Assembly: GCF_001952075.1 (NCBI RefSeq)
Contig: NZ_LXYU01000003.1
Span: forward strand, 1-64,000
Direction: 5' to 3'
Length of the DNA stretch: 64,000 nucleotides
From: Ditibartonella apis
GTDB lineage: Bacteria > Pseudomonadota > Alphaproteobacteria > Rhizobiales > Rhizobiaceae
Shown here one piece after another: positions 19,489 to 29,459 of the stretch. Positions within the stretch are counted from its first letter, which is position 1. Each line of letters opens with the position of its first letter. The notes under the pieces are model-generated. The model had not been told where the DNA came from. It did not search any database and saw only the letters and a program-made list of their open reading frames with translations. The translations under genes were made by a program, and so were the position numbers.

Positions 19489-22400
19489 ATGAAACTACCT
19501 TTTCCACAGAAGGACGGAGTATCTGTTCTTGTTGATACGTATTCGGATAACGATGTACCGCTAGCGATTTCCCAGGTTGAAATCATTATTCGCGGAAGTG
19601 ATGTTGTCATTCGTATGCAGGATGGCTCTGAACTGACGCTGGTTCAGGCTGCGCAAATGTCGTCCATGCACGAAAATTTGTTCAACCTGAGGTTTATGGA
19701 TGGCACAGTTGTTTCATCGAACGAATTGTTCCAGCGTGCCGATCTCATCGAACCGGGTCCGGAATTAAGTGAAATTCGCGAAAAGAACGCAAAGGTCGAT
19801 GCCAGTGCTGATCCGCTCGTTGCTGTTGTCCAGAATGCTCCGGTAAGCGAAACAACCGATCTTAATGCCGATGAAGATGTTGTCGGTGGACAAAGTGGCG
19901 GAAGAGGCGATGATCGTCTTTCAGTTGCCGACTTTTTAGGCACACCGCCTTCGATACTTGATGACACAGTAAGCTTTGTTCCGTCGACCTCGGCCGGCGG
20001 CGGGGCTCCGTTGTCCAATCAGTCTCCTTCGGAACCGATGCCCAATCCTATGTTGCCGCCAACTCCCTCGGAACCGTCCACGCCATCTGAACCGTCCACG
20101 CCGGTAAATCCTGATAATGGTGGTGGTAGCCATAACCATAACGAAGGGAATGGCGGAAATAATAACGATAACAATAATGATCACAATGGTGGTAATAACG
20201 ATAACAATAATGATCACAACGGTGGTAATAACGATAACAACAATGATCATACCGGTGGTGATGGCGATAACACCGGTAATGCGGGATTGGCTTTTGTCGA
20301 CAAGGCCAATCTTTATCAGGTAAACAGCACCAGAACGACTGTCCAGAATGAGGATGGAACACAATCGACCGTCTGGCATCTGGGTGGCGGTTCGCCTGCT
20401 GCACGTACGAATCCTGATCTTGGTGTCCAATATGGCGAACCTGCTATTCTTGATTTGCGCCATGAGGCCGGTCAGGAAAACGGATTTGTTGTCCATGCCG
20501 ATAATGGTGCTTTCAAATATGGTCAGGTCAATACAGAAAACAATCCGAACAATCTGGATCGTCGTTTGGGACGTATTGTGTCTTTCGACCAGCTGGTCGG
20601 CGGGGAATCTGTTGCCGGCAAGCATATCAAGGATGTCAGCCAAATTCCGGATGGTATGACCATTATCTGGAAGGGAAGCCCTGATTACGCGGATTTTGTT
20701 GCCAAATACGGTATCGAACTTAAAGATAACGAAATATTCGTCAGCTATAAGGGCAATGTCGATTATAACGGCAATAACGTCAACATCACCTGGGTTGATG
20801 ACCAGGGTAAGGAAACCAGAGCAAAGTCCGAATTTACCAACCAGTATGTGGGTGATCATCCGGATACTGTTATCAATGGAAATCACGCGATTGTTTTGCC
20901 GCAAACGCCGAATGCCCGCGAAATCTATGGTGGCAGCGGAAACGACACGATTTATGCTTCACAGTTCAATAACCATATCAAATATGATGGCGAGGGTGGC
21001 ACAAACCGCCTGATCTATGGCGATGATTATCCTGTTACCGCACAGCAGGGATCAAATGTATTGCCTGGTCTGACATTCGATATTGCCAATAACAAAGTTA
21101 CCGATAACGGCAATAATGATGTTGCCGAAATGCACAATTTTACCGAGATTGTCGGCACCAAAGGTGATGACAAGTTTTTGATCGGTGATGTAGCGACCTC
21201 TTATTATTTTGACGGGCGCGATGGCAATAACATCTTCAATATGCAGATGACCGATCCGAACACCGGTGTCACTACAGGCTCGAGCGGTAATAACCGGTTA
21301 TATGCCGGTGCAGGAGAAGACATCTATAATCTCGATAATTCTTCGGGCAATAACACTATTGTCGATAGTGGTAAAGGAGACTCGAACGATAGCTATAATT
21401 TTGAATCCTCGACAGGCGTGAATAAGATTGCAGATTCAGGCGGGAGTGATTTCTACCACTTCAACAAGGCTATCAATCGCGTAGAGATCATTGATTCCGC
21501 AGCCGGTAATGATCATTATCAGTTTCATAATATCAAAGACAATCATGTTACGATCAATGATCTTAATGATGGTGACAGTTTAAGCGGAAGCGATGTCTAT
21601 GATTTTGCTACTTTGGCTTCAGTTGATAGCACAGCAACAGATCATGTCGAGAATTCCATTGTTACTATTCTTGATGAAAATGGCAGCGATAAATATCAAT
21701 TTGACCGCACAAAAGGCGGTTCTGTTACGATTGATGACGAAGGCGTGATCAGCGCAAAAGATCAAGCTCAGGATGAGTACCATTTTTCAGGCGCTGACAC
21801 AAAAATCGATATTACCGATAAGGATGGTGCTGATAAATATTCCTTTGATCATGCAAAGACGAGTGCGGATAACACAATCAAGATCAAGGATTATGGTACC
21901 GCCAATGATATTTATAATTTCAATGATGTAACATCGGCTAGCATGGCAGAAGGCGATGCCGCGAATATTTCGATCACGGATGATGGCGGCAAGGACGAAT
22001 ATCACTTTGACAGGGTTCAAAGTAAAGTCCACATTGATGACATTGGCTCGGGCGACAACTATTATACTTTCCACGACGCCAAGAAATCCGATGTTACCAT
22101 TAACAATAAAAACGATGGCATTTATCTCGGTGGCAACGACATTTATGACTTTGCAACGCTAAAGGATAATAATGAATCCGCCACTGATCATATTGAAGAT
22201 ACGACCGTTGCTATCGCCGATGAAAACGGCAATGATACCTACAATTTCGATCGTACGACCGGCGGTTCTGTAACCATCAAGGATACCGGTGCTGGAAGTT
22301 CAAGCGACAGAACACTGGCGGCTGACGAGTATCATTTTTCCAAAGTCGCGACGAAAGTCGATATTACCGATCAGGATGGTGCTGATAAATATGATTTCAG

Positions 22401-25400
22401 CGATTCTACAACATCAGCTGATAATACAATTAAAATTACCGATAACAGCGATAGCAATTATACGGACGATTATAATTTCAACGGAACCAAAGCAACAGAG
22501 CTTGTCTCGGGAGCGGATGCCAATGTTGTTATTTATGACGCGGGTGGCTTAGACAACTATCATTTCAATAACATCACCAGTAAGGTGAAGATTGACGATC
22601 ATGGAGCGGGTAACGACAATTATACGTTCCATGAGGCAACCGACTCGGATATTACCATTCACGATTACTTCGATAATCGTAACACAGCACAATATCTCAA
22701 CAATACTTATGATTTTGCTACCCATGATGCAACGGGTAACCCGACCGATCATATCACCAATACAACTGTCAATATCACCGACGAAAGCGGTCAAGACCAG
22801 TATTATTTTGAACGCACGCAAGGTGGCGCGGTCACAATTGTGGATTCTGCATTCAACAATAATTATTCCAATGATAGGGATAGTTACTTCTTCAATGACT
22901 CCCATACAAAGGTTTCAATAACCGATGGTGGTGGTTATGATAACTATTACTTCAACCGTATATTGGTTGATCAGACTAACACTGTTACTATCAACGATCA
23001 GGGTGGCAGTAATTCGGGAAATGACAACTATTACTTCAATGATGTGAAAGCGACAGCTGCCGCTGCTTCCGGTGCGGCTCATATTACTATTTCTGATCAG
23101 TGGGGTTCGGACAACTATAATTTTAACAATTTTGGCGATGCCAACAGTTCGGTTGTCTCGACAGTAAAAATCGAAGACAGAGGCAACTATCAAGATACGT
23201 ACCTGTTCCACAATGCGGTGAACGCGAAAGTCGATATTCATGAATATCAAGGGACTTCCGTAGACGATACTTACGATTTTGCTACCAATAATGATACGGC
23301 TACCGACCATATTTCGAATGTCACTGTCAATATTCAGGATGAGGATGGACGGGACAATTATTTGTTCAACCGGACAGACAGTTCAACAATCACGATTATC
23401 GACAATTCTACTTGGAATGATAATTATTATTTCAACAATATCAATAATTCTACAGTCACAATTAGTGACGGTGGCAGCACTTCAAATTATAATAACACCC
23501 CTGATAATTTCAACTTCAATAACGCCAAGGGCGGTAGTGTGACGATAACGGAAGGTAGCGGAGCCACTAGATATTACTTCCAAAAGGTAAAAACAAAAGT
23601 CGATATTACCGATCAGACGGGTGATGACAGCTATTCTTTTCAGAATTCGCTAACGAGCGATTCGAATACAATTACAATACGTGACAACTCTGGTTTTAAT
23701 AGTTATTATTTTAGTGGAACGGATTCGACCAATTTTGCTAGTGGGGACAACTACAATATTAGTATAACGAATGCTGGAGCAGGGCGGAACTCTTATGATT
23801 TTACTTCTGCCCACTCGAAAGTCTATATTTATGACGCGGGGCGTTATGACGATTCATATAACTTTACCAAAGTTCACGATTCTATTGTGACAATTGTTGA
23901 CACCAGTTTTGATAATGGTTCCGGCGATAAATATAACTTTGGTGATGGAACATTTGAAAACCGTATAACAAACACTGTGGTCAATATCACCGATAACGGC
24001 GAGGCCGACACCTATTCGTTCCAATATTCGGATGCCGGTCAGGCAGATGGTCAACGGGGCGCAGTGACCATTGTCGATAACGGGACCGTTACTAGTTATT
24101 CTGTTGATGACAAGTACCTATTTTCCAATAGTCATTTGAAAACTGTTGATATTACCGAAGCGAGAGGTTCCGATACTTATAACTTTACGAATTCGACAAT
24201 CGACAAAGTAACCATTAACGATAATGGCGATAATACTACAAGTAATGGAGTAGCAGGAACTGATAGTTATGATTTTACCGGTTCGGCAAACAAAGAAACG
24301 ATCATCAAGGATACAACAGGCCAAAGCAAATACACGTTTACGAATGCCGGATTTGTTAATAAGGACGGTGAAAATGTGACGGCATCGTCGACTGTCAAGA
24401 TTATTGATGGCGACAGCACGGATGTCTATACATTTGACCACAGCAAAGGCGTGGTCAATATTATTGACGGTGGCAACAACCTCAAGACGACGCAAAGGCG
24501 TATCCAGTATGATGATAACGGCCACATCAAATACACCCAAACAGAAACCGACGACGGTTCCGTCAATGTTCCTACGACAACAGACAGTTTTAGTGCTCAA
24601 GCAGCCGATGAATTCAATTTCAGATATTCTTCGGCAAAGGTGAATATACAGGATGGTATTTTTGCTGGCGATGATTCGGGATTAGGCACTGATGATGGTA
24701 ATTCCGATGGCAACTATTATTTCCAATATTCGACCGGCGATGCAACAATCACCAATAAAGGTGGCATGGATAAATATTACCTCGGTGGTTCTACCGGTAA
24801 ATTTATTGTCAATGGCGGAACCGGTACGGATATTCTTTATGTTGGTAAGGGGTATCTTGTATATGATGGTGGCACACGAACCGATGGCGGCAAGGAAAAC
24901 GACTGGATTTCGTTTCAGGATGTTCTGGAAAGCATAGATGCCAACGGTAATCCGGTCACTAATAAAGTAGATCCGAATGCGCGCACTGACGGCGTTTATA
25001 TCAATCTTGGTGCAAGTGAAAAAGGTTACGCTGACTATAGCTCTGTTATCAGTCATGACAGTAATGGTGCAGTACTTGCTGATGGCGCCGATAAAGGTCA
25101 TGTAACCAATGTTGAGAATGTTATTGGCAGTAAATTGAAGGATCTGATTTACGGCAATGACAAAGACAATTATTTTCTGGCAACCCAGGGTAATGATGAA
25201 TATTACGGCGGCGGTGGTTCGGATACATATTATGTCGGTGCTCCCGACATTGGGGGACGTATTGATGGGTTGTTCCTGAAACCGGATGGCACGCCTGACG
25301 ATGCAGCAGCTGATTATGCACAAATGGCGGCATGGGCAGATCCGTCAAATCTTATTGTTACCAGAGATAAAGTTATTATTGATCTTGACCACGGATATGC

Positions 25401-26598
25401 AAAAACTTTGTGGAAAGATGAAAATAATGTCCAGTCTCAGGATACATTGCATGATTTTGAAAATGCCTACGGTGCTTTATTCTATAGAAACGACATCACC
25501 GGCAGATGGGGGACAGACGGCAGGTTTGTGGGCGGTTATAAAGGGGATACTTTTTATTCTGTTCAAAATTCGAGCAAGGACGGCATTAGTTATTTTGATG
25601 GTAATGATACTCGTACCGTACGAGGGCCGAAGGGCGGAACTTTACTGACAAGCGATATCTTGCGTTATGACTATGTAAACGATCATGGTGAGTATATCCA
25701 TGGTGTCTACGTAAAAATGGATACAGATGCGTCCTATTCGGGAACAACAGTAAAGGGCTTCACTGGTTTTGATGCACAGAATGTTGCCCAAGGTACCCAA
25801 GGCAAGGATATCTTCAAAAGTATCGGAACCATTTTTGGTACAAAAGGTGACGATACATTCGAGGGAAGTAATGCTGGTGGCCATTCTTTTGACGGTGTTT
25901 CTGGTAATGACAGGTTTATCAGTCATGGCGGGGTGGCGAGCCAATATGCCAACGGTGCTATCCTTGACTATAGCAAGCTTACCAAAAGAGAGTTTCTGGA
26001 TATCTTAATGAGCGATGACCAACATGGTCTGATTACTCGTGGCGGCGGAAACGAAGCGGATAAAATAAGTAATGTTAATTCCATTATCGGTACGCCCGGT
26101 GATGATCTCATCCATTTCACAACCAATAAACAACTTTCTGAATCGGCTTTTATTGGTTTTGACGGTGGTGGCGGTGTCAACTATATGACAAAAAGGCAGG
26201 ATACTATCGGTAGCATTCATGACCAGATTTATAACATTGGCGGCGGCTTTAAAAATGTTCAAGGTTTCAGCTTTATTGATTCATATAAAGATACATTGAA
26301 TGTCGACCTTGACGCTTTCTTCAAGGATTTCAAAACAGGCACTGCCGATAGTGATGGTCATTATCATGCGAAGTTCTTCTTGAATGGAGATCCCAATAGC
26401 GGTGACCCAAATGCCGACATCTTTAACGGGGTTGATAAAGACGGCGGTTGGAGCTGGCATAAGACCGCAGATGACGGTCATGGTAACGAAACCTGGAGTG
26501 CATTTGAAAATGATGTCAATACGGGCGATACAATCGAAGTTACAAGAGGAAGACAGGGCGATAATCACCTGCAGGATTCTCACCCTTCAATTCCGTAA
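19489..26598 (+). CDS. Giant secreted repeat protein (2369 aa), likely type I substrate and adhesin (SiiE position)
   Basis: The N-terminal ~110 residues form a compact domain (VEIIIRGSDVVIRMQDGSEL) with no cleavable signal peptide. A Pro/Ser stretch and an Asn/Asp/His/Gly linker (residues ~200-265) follow, then a globular region. From about residue 480 to 1780 there are dozens of units of about 20-30 residues built on D-x-Y-x-F ... V-x-I-x-D-x-G, for example KVDITDQDGADKYDF and SDNYNFNNF. These look like a beta-solenoid with Asp ladders that could bind calcium. They differ from the canonical RTX GGxGxDxUx. Near the C-terminus are a few RTX-like spots (GSKLKDLIYGNDKDN, GTKGDDTFEGSN, GTPGDDLIHF). 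It is encoded between the HlyD and ABC genes, as siiE is, but has none of the Ig-like repeats of SiiE. Adhesion is inferred from size and context. Confidence 0.88.
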   Translation: MKLPFPQKDGVSVLVDTYSDNDVPLAISQVEIIIRGSDVVIRMQDGSELTLVQAAQMSSMHENLFNLRFMDGTVVSSNELFQRADLIEPGPELSEIREKNAKVDASADPLVAVVQNAPVSETTDLNADEDVVGGQSGGRGDDRLSVADFLGTPPSILDDTVSFVPSTSAGGGAPLSNQSPSEPMPNPMLPPTPSEPSTPSEPSTPVNPDNGGGSHNHNEGNGGNNNDNNNDHNGGNNDNNNDHNGGNNDNNNDHTGGDGDNTGNAGLAFVDKANLYQVNSTRTTVQNEDGTQSTVWHLGGGSPAARTNPDLGVQYGEPAILDLRHEAGQENGFVVHADNGAFKYGQVNTENNPNNLDRRLGRIVSFDQLVGGESVAGKHIKDVSQIPDGMTIIWKGSPDYADFVAKYGIELKDNEIFVSYKGNVDYNGNNVNITWVDDQGKETRAKSEFTNQYVGDHPDTVINGNHAIVLPQTPNAREIYGGSGNDTIYASQFNNHIKYDGEGGTNRLIYGDDYPVTAQQGSNVLPGLTFDIANNKVTDNGNNDVAEMHNFTEIVGTKGDDKFLIGDVATSYYFDGRDGNNIFNMQMTDPNTGVTTGSSGNNRLYAGAGEDIYNLDNSSGNNTIVDSGKGDSNDSYNFESSTGVNKIADSGGSDFYHFNKAINRVEIIDSAAGNDHYQFHNIKDNHVTINDLNDGDSLSGSDVYDFATLASVDSTATDHVENSIVTILDENGSDKYQFDRTKGGSVTIDDEGVISAKDQAQDEYHFSGADTKIDITDKDGADKYSFDHAKTSADNTIKIKDYGTANDIYNFNDVTSASMAEGDAANISITDDGGKDEYHFDRVQSKVHIDDIGSGDNYYTFHDAKKSDVTINNKNDGIYLGGNDIYDFATLKDNNESATDHIEDTTVAIADENGNDTYNFDRTTGGSVTIKDTGAGSSSDRTLAADEYHFSKVATKVDITDQDGADKYDFSDSTTSADNTIKITDNSDSNYTDDYNFNGTKATELVSGADANVVIYDAGGLDNYHFNNITSKVKIDDHGAGNDNYTFHEATDSDITIHDYFDNRNTAQYLNNTYDFATHDATGNPTDHITNTTVNITDESGQDQYYFERTQGGAVTIVDSAFNNNYSNDRDSYFFNDSHTKVSITDGGGYDNYYFNRILVDQTNTVTINDQGGSNSGNDNYYFNDVKATAAAASGAAHITISDQWGSDNYNFNNFGDANSSVVSTVKIEDRGNYQDTYLFHNAVNAKVDIHEYQGTSVDDTYDFATNNDTATDHISNVTVNIQDEDGRDNYLFNRTDSSTITIIDNSTWNDNYYFNNINNSTVTISDGGSTSNYNNTPDNFNFNNAKGGSVTITEGSGATRYYFQKVKTKVDITDQTGDDSYSFQNSLTSDSNTITIRDNSGFNSYYFSGTDSTNFASGDNYNISITNAGAGRNSYDFTSAHSKVYIYDAGRYDDSYNFTKVHDSIVTIVDTSFDNGSGDKYNFGDGTFENRITNTVVNITDNGEADTYSFQYSDAGQADGQRGAVTIVDNGTVTSYSVDDKYLFSNSHLKTVDITEARGSDTYNFTNSTIDKVTINDNGDNTTSNGVAGTDSYDFTGSANKETIIKDTTGQSKYTFTNAGFVNKDGENVTASSTVKIIDGDSTDVYTFDHSKGVVNIIDGGNNLKTTQRRIQYDDNGHIKYTQTETDDGSVNVPTTTDSFSAQAADEFNFRYSSAKVNIQDGIFAGDDSGLGTDDGNSDGNYYFQYSTGDATITNKGGMDKYYLGGSTGKFIVNGGTGTDILYVGKGYLVYDGGTRTDGGKENDWISFQDVLESIDANGNPVTNKVDPNARTDGVYINLGASEKGYADYSSVISHDSNGAVLADGADKGHVTNVENVIGSKLKDLIYGNDKDNYFLATQGNDEYYGGGGSDTYYVGAPDIGGRIDGLFLKPDGTPDDAAADYAQMAAWADPSNLIVTRDKVIIDLDHGYAKTLWKDENNVQSQDTLHDFENAYGALFYRNDITGRWGTDGRFVGGYKGDTFYSVQNSSKDGISYFDGNDTRTVRGPKGGTLLTSDILRYDYVNDHGEYIHGVYVKMDTDASYSGTTVKGFTGFDAQNVAQGTQGKDIFKSIGTIFGTKGDDTFEGSNAGGHSFDGVSGNDRFISHGGVASQYANGAILDYSKLTKREFLDILMSDDQHGLITRGGGNEADKISNVNSIIGTPGDDLIHFTTNKQLSESAFIGFDGGGGVNYMTKRQDTIGSIHDQIYNIGGGFKNVQGFSFIDSYKDTLNVDLDAFFKDFKTGTADSDGHYHAKFFLNGDPNSGDPNADIFNGVDKDGGWSWHKTADDGHGNETWSAFENDVNTGDTIEVTRGRQGDNHLQDSHPSIP
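20155..20253 (+). repeat. Three in-frame 33-bp repeats encoding an Asn/Asp/His linker
   Basis: Units start at 20155, 20188 and 20221, each encoding GGNNDNNNDHN or a close variant. The linker joins the N-terminal domain to the rest of the giant protein. Such repeats are prone to slippage, so linker length may vary between strains. Confidence 0.85.
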
Positions 26599-26661
26599 CT
26601 GCAACGTTGAATTCAAGGCAGAGTGCCTTTAAAACCTAATGCCCGTTTTGGAAAGAACCGA

Positions 26662-28944
26662 ATGACTCCTTTGATCGACGCTCTGGAAACCGCGTGTAAC
26701 AAAATACGCGGTTCTCTTCCTTTTCACTGGCAGCGTCTGCGTACTTTGCCGATGTCGGGCGACGAAACTTTGATCAAGCTCGTCGAGCGCCAGCTCGGCG
26801 TTCATATCATTCGTGTCAACAAACAATCGGCCTTGCAAATTGGCGGTGTCTATATTGTCATAACCCCTGCGGGTAATTACCGCGCGGTGGAAGTGGCAAA
26901 TGACGGGACATTCGTTTTTCTTGATGAAGACAAAGAGCAAAGCCGGAAAGCCGAAGCTGATGACATCCGCCCCGCTACTGTCGTGGCAACTGTCGAAAGC
27001 AAAATCGAACCTTCTCTTGAACTGGAGAAACATCCTTCCGGGGCTCACGTAACGCCGCAAGCCTTAAAAAAAGCTGTGCATCCGGCCGAGGTTGTGAAAC
27101 TTGATGCACTCGCAAAAACGGATGACAAGCGTGAGATCACGCAAGCCGGCAACACCGAAACCAGTGGCTCGAAAACTGCTCAAGGGACAGCTCGGGAAAA
27201 AGCGCAAAAATTTACCGATCAATGTATTCCGCAATATCAGGTTTTTAAAGCAAGCCTTCTCGATAATTTCGATTTGCGCCGTCTTATTTCTTCAGATCCG
27301 GTGGCGGTTTCTATCCTCTGGAAATTGCTTTTCGGCTCGATTTTTATCAATCTGATGATTGTGGTCACACCGCTTTATCTGAATGCAATTTATAGCCGTA
27401 TTTTGCCTGCTTATGCGTCAGCCTCGTTATGGGCCTTTTCAGTCGGTGTCGCATTGGCGCTGCTTGCCGAATATCTACTTCGTCGTGACCGACAGAAGCT
27501 CAATATTTCGCTCGTCCAGCGCATTCACACAACAATTGAACCCAATATTGTGAGGCGGCTTTTGCGCGTCAATGCCAGCCAGTCGAATGAATGGGGCGCT
27601 GCCCAGTTCCGCGCGCTGGATGATTGGAAAATGGTGCGTAATTTCGCGTTTCTGGCATTGAATCTCAATGTTGTGGATGTTCCCTTCATTCTGCTCTTTC
27701 TTTTGGTCATTGCCATACTCGGGCAATGGATTGTCGTTGTTCCGATATTCATCATCGGCGTTATTTTTTGCGTCATGTATTACTATTGGCGGCAGGCAGA
27801 GTTGCAGTTTAACGAAAGGCCACTTCATCGCGACCCTCCGACACCGGTCGATATGATGGTCGCCTCCATTATCGGGCGGCCGGATGTTGTCAGCGATCGC
27901 TATATGTCCGACTCCGAGACCGATATTGAAGCCTGGAAAAAGCGTTATCAACGCAGTGCCGCTTTCCAGCGTTTAAATTACGCTATCAATGGCGTTCAGC
28001 TCGTGCTCATTGTCATTATGGCCTATTATCTGGTTCTCGCCGGCTCGCTCAATCAGGGAGCGATTTTTGCGGTTATCCTGCTTGCCGGTCGTATGCTTAT
28101 GCCACTTTTCAGCACGTCAAGTATTGTCTATGAGGCTTATGGAGCGCACCGCTCCTACAAGCGGTTGAAAAAACTCATTACCGAAAGTTCCGACAATCAG
28201 GATCAACCGATCCATCTTGAAAAATACGAAAATCTCAAATCGCCATTATGGATGATTGAACACGGAACTTTTGCCTATAACAATGAAAAGGTTATTCTCG
28301 ATGATCTTGATCTTGTTATACCGAAGGGACAGAAAGTCGCACTGTTCGGGCGCAACGGGAGCGGCAAAAGCACTTTGTTAAAATTGCTGGCCGGATATCT
28401 TTCACTTGAAAAAGGCACGCTCTCGTTTTCAAAACGTCCGCTCCATGCCGGTGATGAATCGATCAAACATCTCATTCATTATGCCTGGCAAGAGCATGTG
28501 ATGTTGACAAGCTCGGTATATGAATTTCTTTGTCTGGAAGGCCGCTTGACGCGCGAAGAATGTGAAAACATTCTTCATCAGCTTGATCTGGTGAGTGGCG
28601 AAATGCAAATCGCCGACAAGCTGGAAGTGACATGGCGCGATGCCGGTTTTTATCCCAATCCTGCACATCGGCAGATGCTTGCCTCGGCACGCCTTGCGCT
28701 AACAAAACGCAAGATTTTGCTTCTCGACGAGCCGACCTCGCAACTGTCACAAAAACAGGAGTCACGCGTTGCCAATGTGCTTAAAAACATATTGCAGCCT
28801 GATACAACAATGGTCGTGTCGACAGACCGTTTTGATATTCTGAGTTTGACAGAACGCGTTATTGTTCTCGATCAGGGGCATATCCAGTTTGACGGGCCAA
28901 CACGCGAATTCCTGCGCCGTTCCAACCACCCGCAAAATAGCTAA
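26662..28944 (+). CDS. Type I secretion ABC transporter with degenerate ATPase motifs (SiiF-like)
   Basis: About 760 residues. An N-terminal C39-like region without a catalytic cysteine is followed by a linker, membrane segments (about residues 215-470) and an ATPase domain. Walker A GRNGSGKST (~563) and Walker B LLLDEP (~685) are intact, and the Q-loop AWQEHVML is present. The LSGGQ signature is replaced by YPNPAHRQ (~664), and the H-loop histidine is replaced by Asp in STDR (~718). The D-loop is SQLSQ instead of SxLD. The ABC protein of the first operon keeps all of these motifs. ATG 26662 is chosen for GGAAAG 6 nt upstream; GTG 26623 is an alternative. It should export the giant protein, yet a homodimer of this domain would lack standard catalytic contacts. 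Confidence 0.88.
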   Translation: MTPLIDALETACNKIRGSLPFHWQRLRTLPMSGDETLIKLVERQLGVHIIRVNKQSALQIGGVYIVITPAGNYRAVEVANDGTFVFLDEDKEQSRKAEADDIRPATVVATVESKIEPSLELEKHPSGAHVTPQALKKAVHPAEVVKLDALAKTDDKREITQAGNTETSGSKTAQGTAREKAQKFTDQCIPQYQVFKASLLDNFDLRRLISSDPVAVSILWKLLFGSIFINLMIVVTPLYLNAIYSRILPAYASASLWAFSVGVALALLAEYLLRRDRQKLNISLVQRIHTTIEPNIVRRLLRVNASQSNEWGAAQFRALDDWKMVRNFAFLALNLNVVDVPFILLFLLVIAILGQWIVVVPIFIIGVIFCVMYYYWRQAELQFNERPLHRDPPTPVDMMVASIIGRPDVVSDRYMSDSETDIEAWKKRYQRSAAFQRLNYAINGVQLVLIVIMAYYLVLAGSLNQGAIFAVILLAGRMLMPLFSTSSIVYEAYGAHRSYKRLKKLITESSDNQDQPIHLEKYENLKSPLWMIEHGTFAYNNEKVILDDLDLVIPKGQKVALFGRNGSGKSTLLKLLAGYLSLEKGTLSFSKRPLHAGDESIKHLIHYAWQEHVMLTSSVYEFLCLEGRLTREECENILHQLDLVSGEMQIADKLEVTWRDAGFYPNPAHRQMLASARLALTKRKILLLDEPTSQLSQKQESRVANVLKNILQPDTTMVVSTDRFDILSLTERVIVLDQGHIQFDGPTREFLRRSNHPQNS

Positions 28945-28967
28945 CAGCGAACCGGAAGAGCATATCA

Positions 28968-29028
28968 AACTGGCCGGAACATCTGGCCGGTTGATGCGAA
29001 TTATCCAGCCGGGAATCCGGATTTTTTT
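28968..29028 (+). terminator. Terminator region after type I operon 2
   Basis: A hairpin of AACTGGCCGG with CTGGCCGGTT (28968-28992, 5-nt loop, two wobbles) overlaps an alternative stem CCGGTTG/CAGCCGG. A short CCGG-GAAT-CCGG stem follows, directly before A and a run of seven T (29022-29028). The T run and nested stems support rho-independent termination. Confidence 0.65.
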
Positions 29029-29459
29029 ACTGATATTGCTTCGTAAAAATCATGTGAACGAAGTTGGAAATTTCCAGTTATTCTGACTTCATTAAAACAA
29101 ATAGCCGCTAATAAAATCCATTTAGTAGATCTCCATTCTCTTCAATGGCGTCGTGCATTTAGTTCGTTGATTTCAAAATCAATGAAACCACGAATAACGG
29201 CAGGTCCGAACGAAAAAAACTGTCCCATTGATGAAAAATGCGCACATAAAGCGGCTTTTAAACTGCCTTTATCAAGAATTCTTGAAAAATAGATCGTTAA
29301 GAGTATAAAACTGTCGAACGTTCATATTTAAAAAAGATATATATTGAAAATAGTCGTTTTTATGTCTTGGGGTTTTCTGACTTTAATCAAAATAAATAGA
29401 ATGGTTCTTATGGCGCCAGCAATAATAAAGTCGATACGAAATAAAGGAAAAATAAAAAA
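29029..29459. other. AT-rich intergenic stretch before the HNH nuclease gene
   Basis: No credible gene or RNA is seen. Base composition falls to AT-rich here and stays so through the next gene. This marks the likely left side of the accessory region, although no sharp boundary or direct repeat was found. Confidence 0.5.

Noticed and set aside
19644-26583. Many open frames antisense to the giant repeat gene
   Set aside because: They arise from the biased Asn/Asp/Tyr codons of the repeats, lack ribosome sites and encode low-complexity Ile/Val-rich sequence.
29410-29425. TGGCGCCAGCAATAA as the left att site of the older island
   Set aside because: It needs a gap and several mismatches to align with the 16-bp core. 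Chance similarity cannot be excluded.
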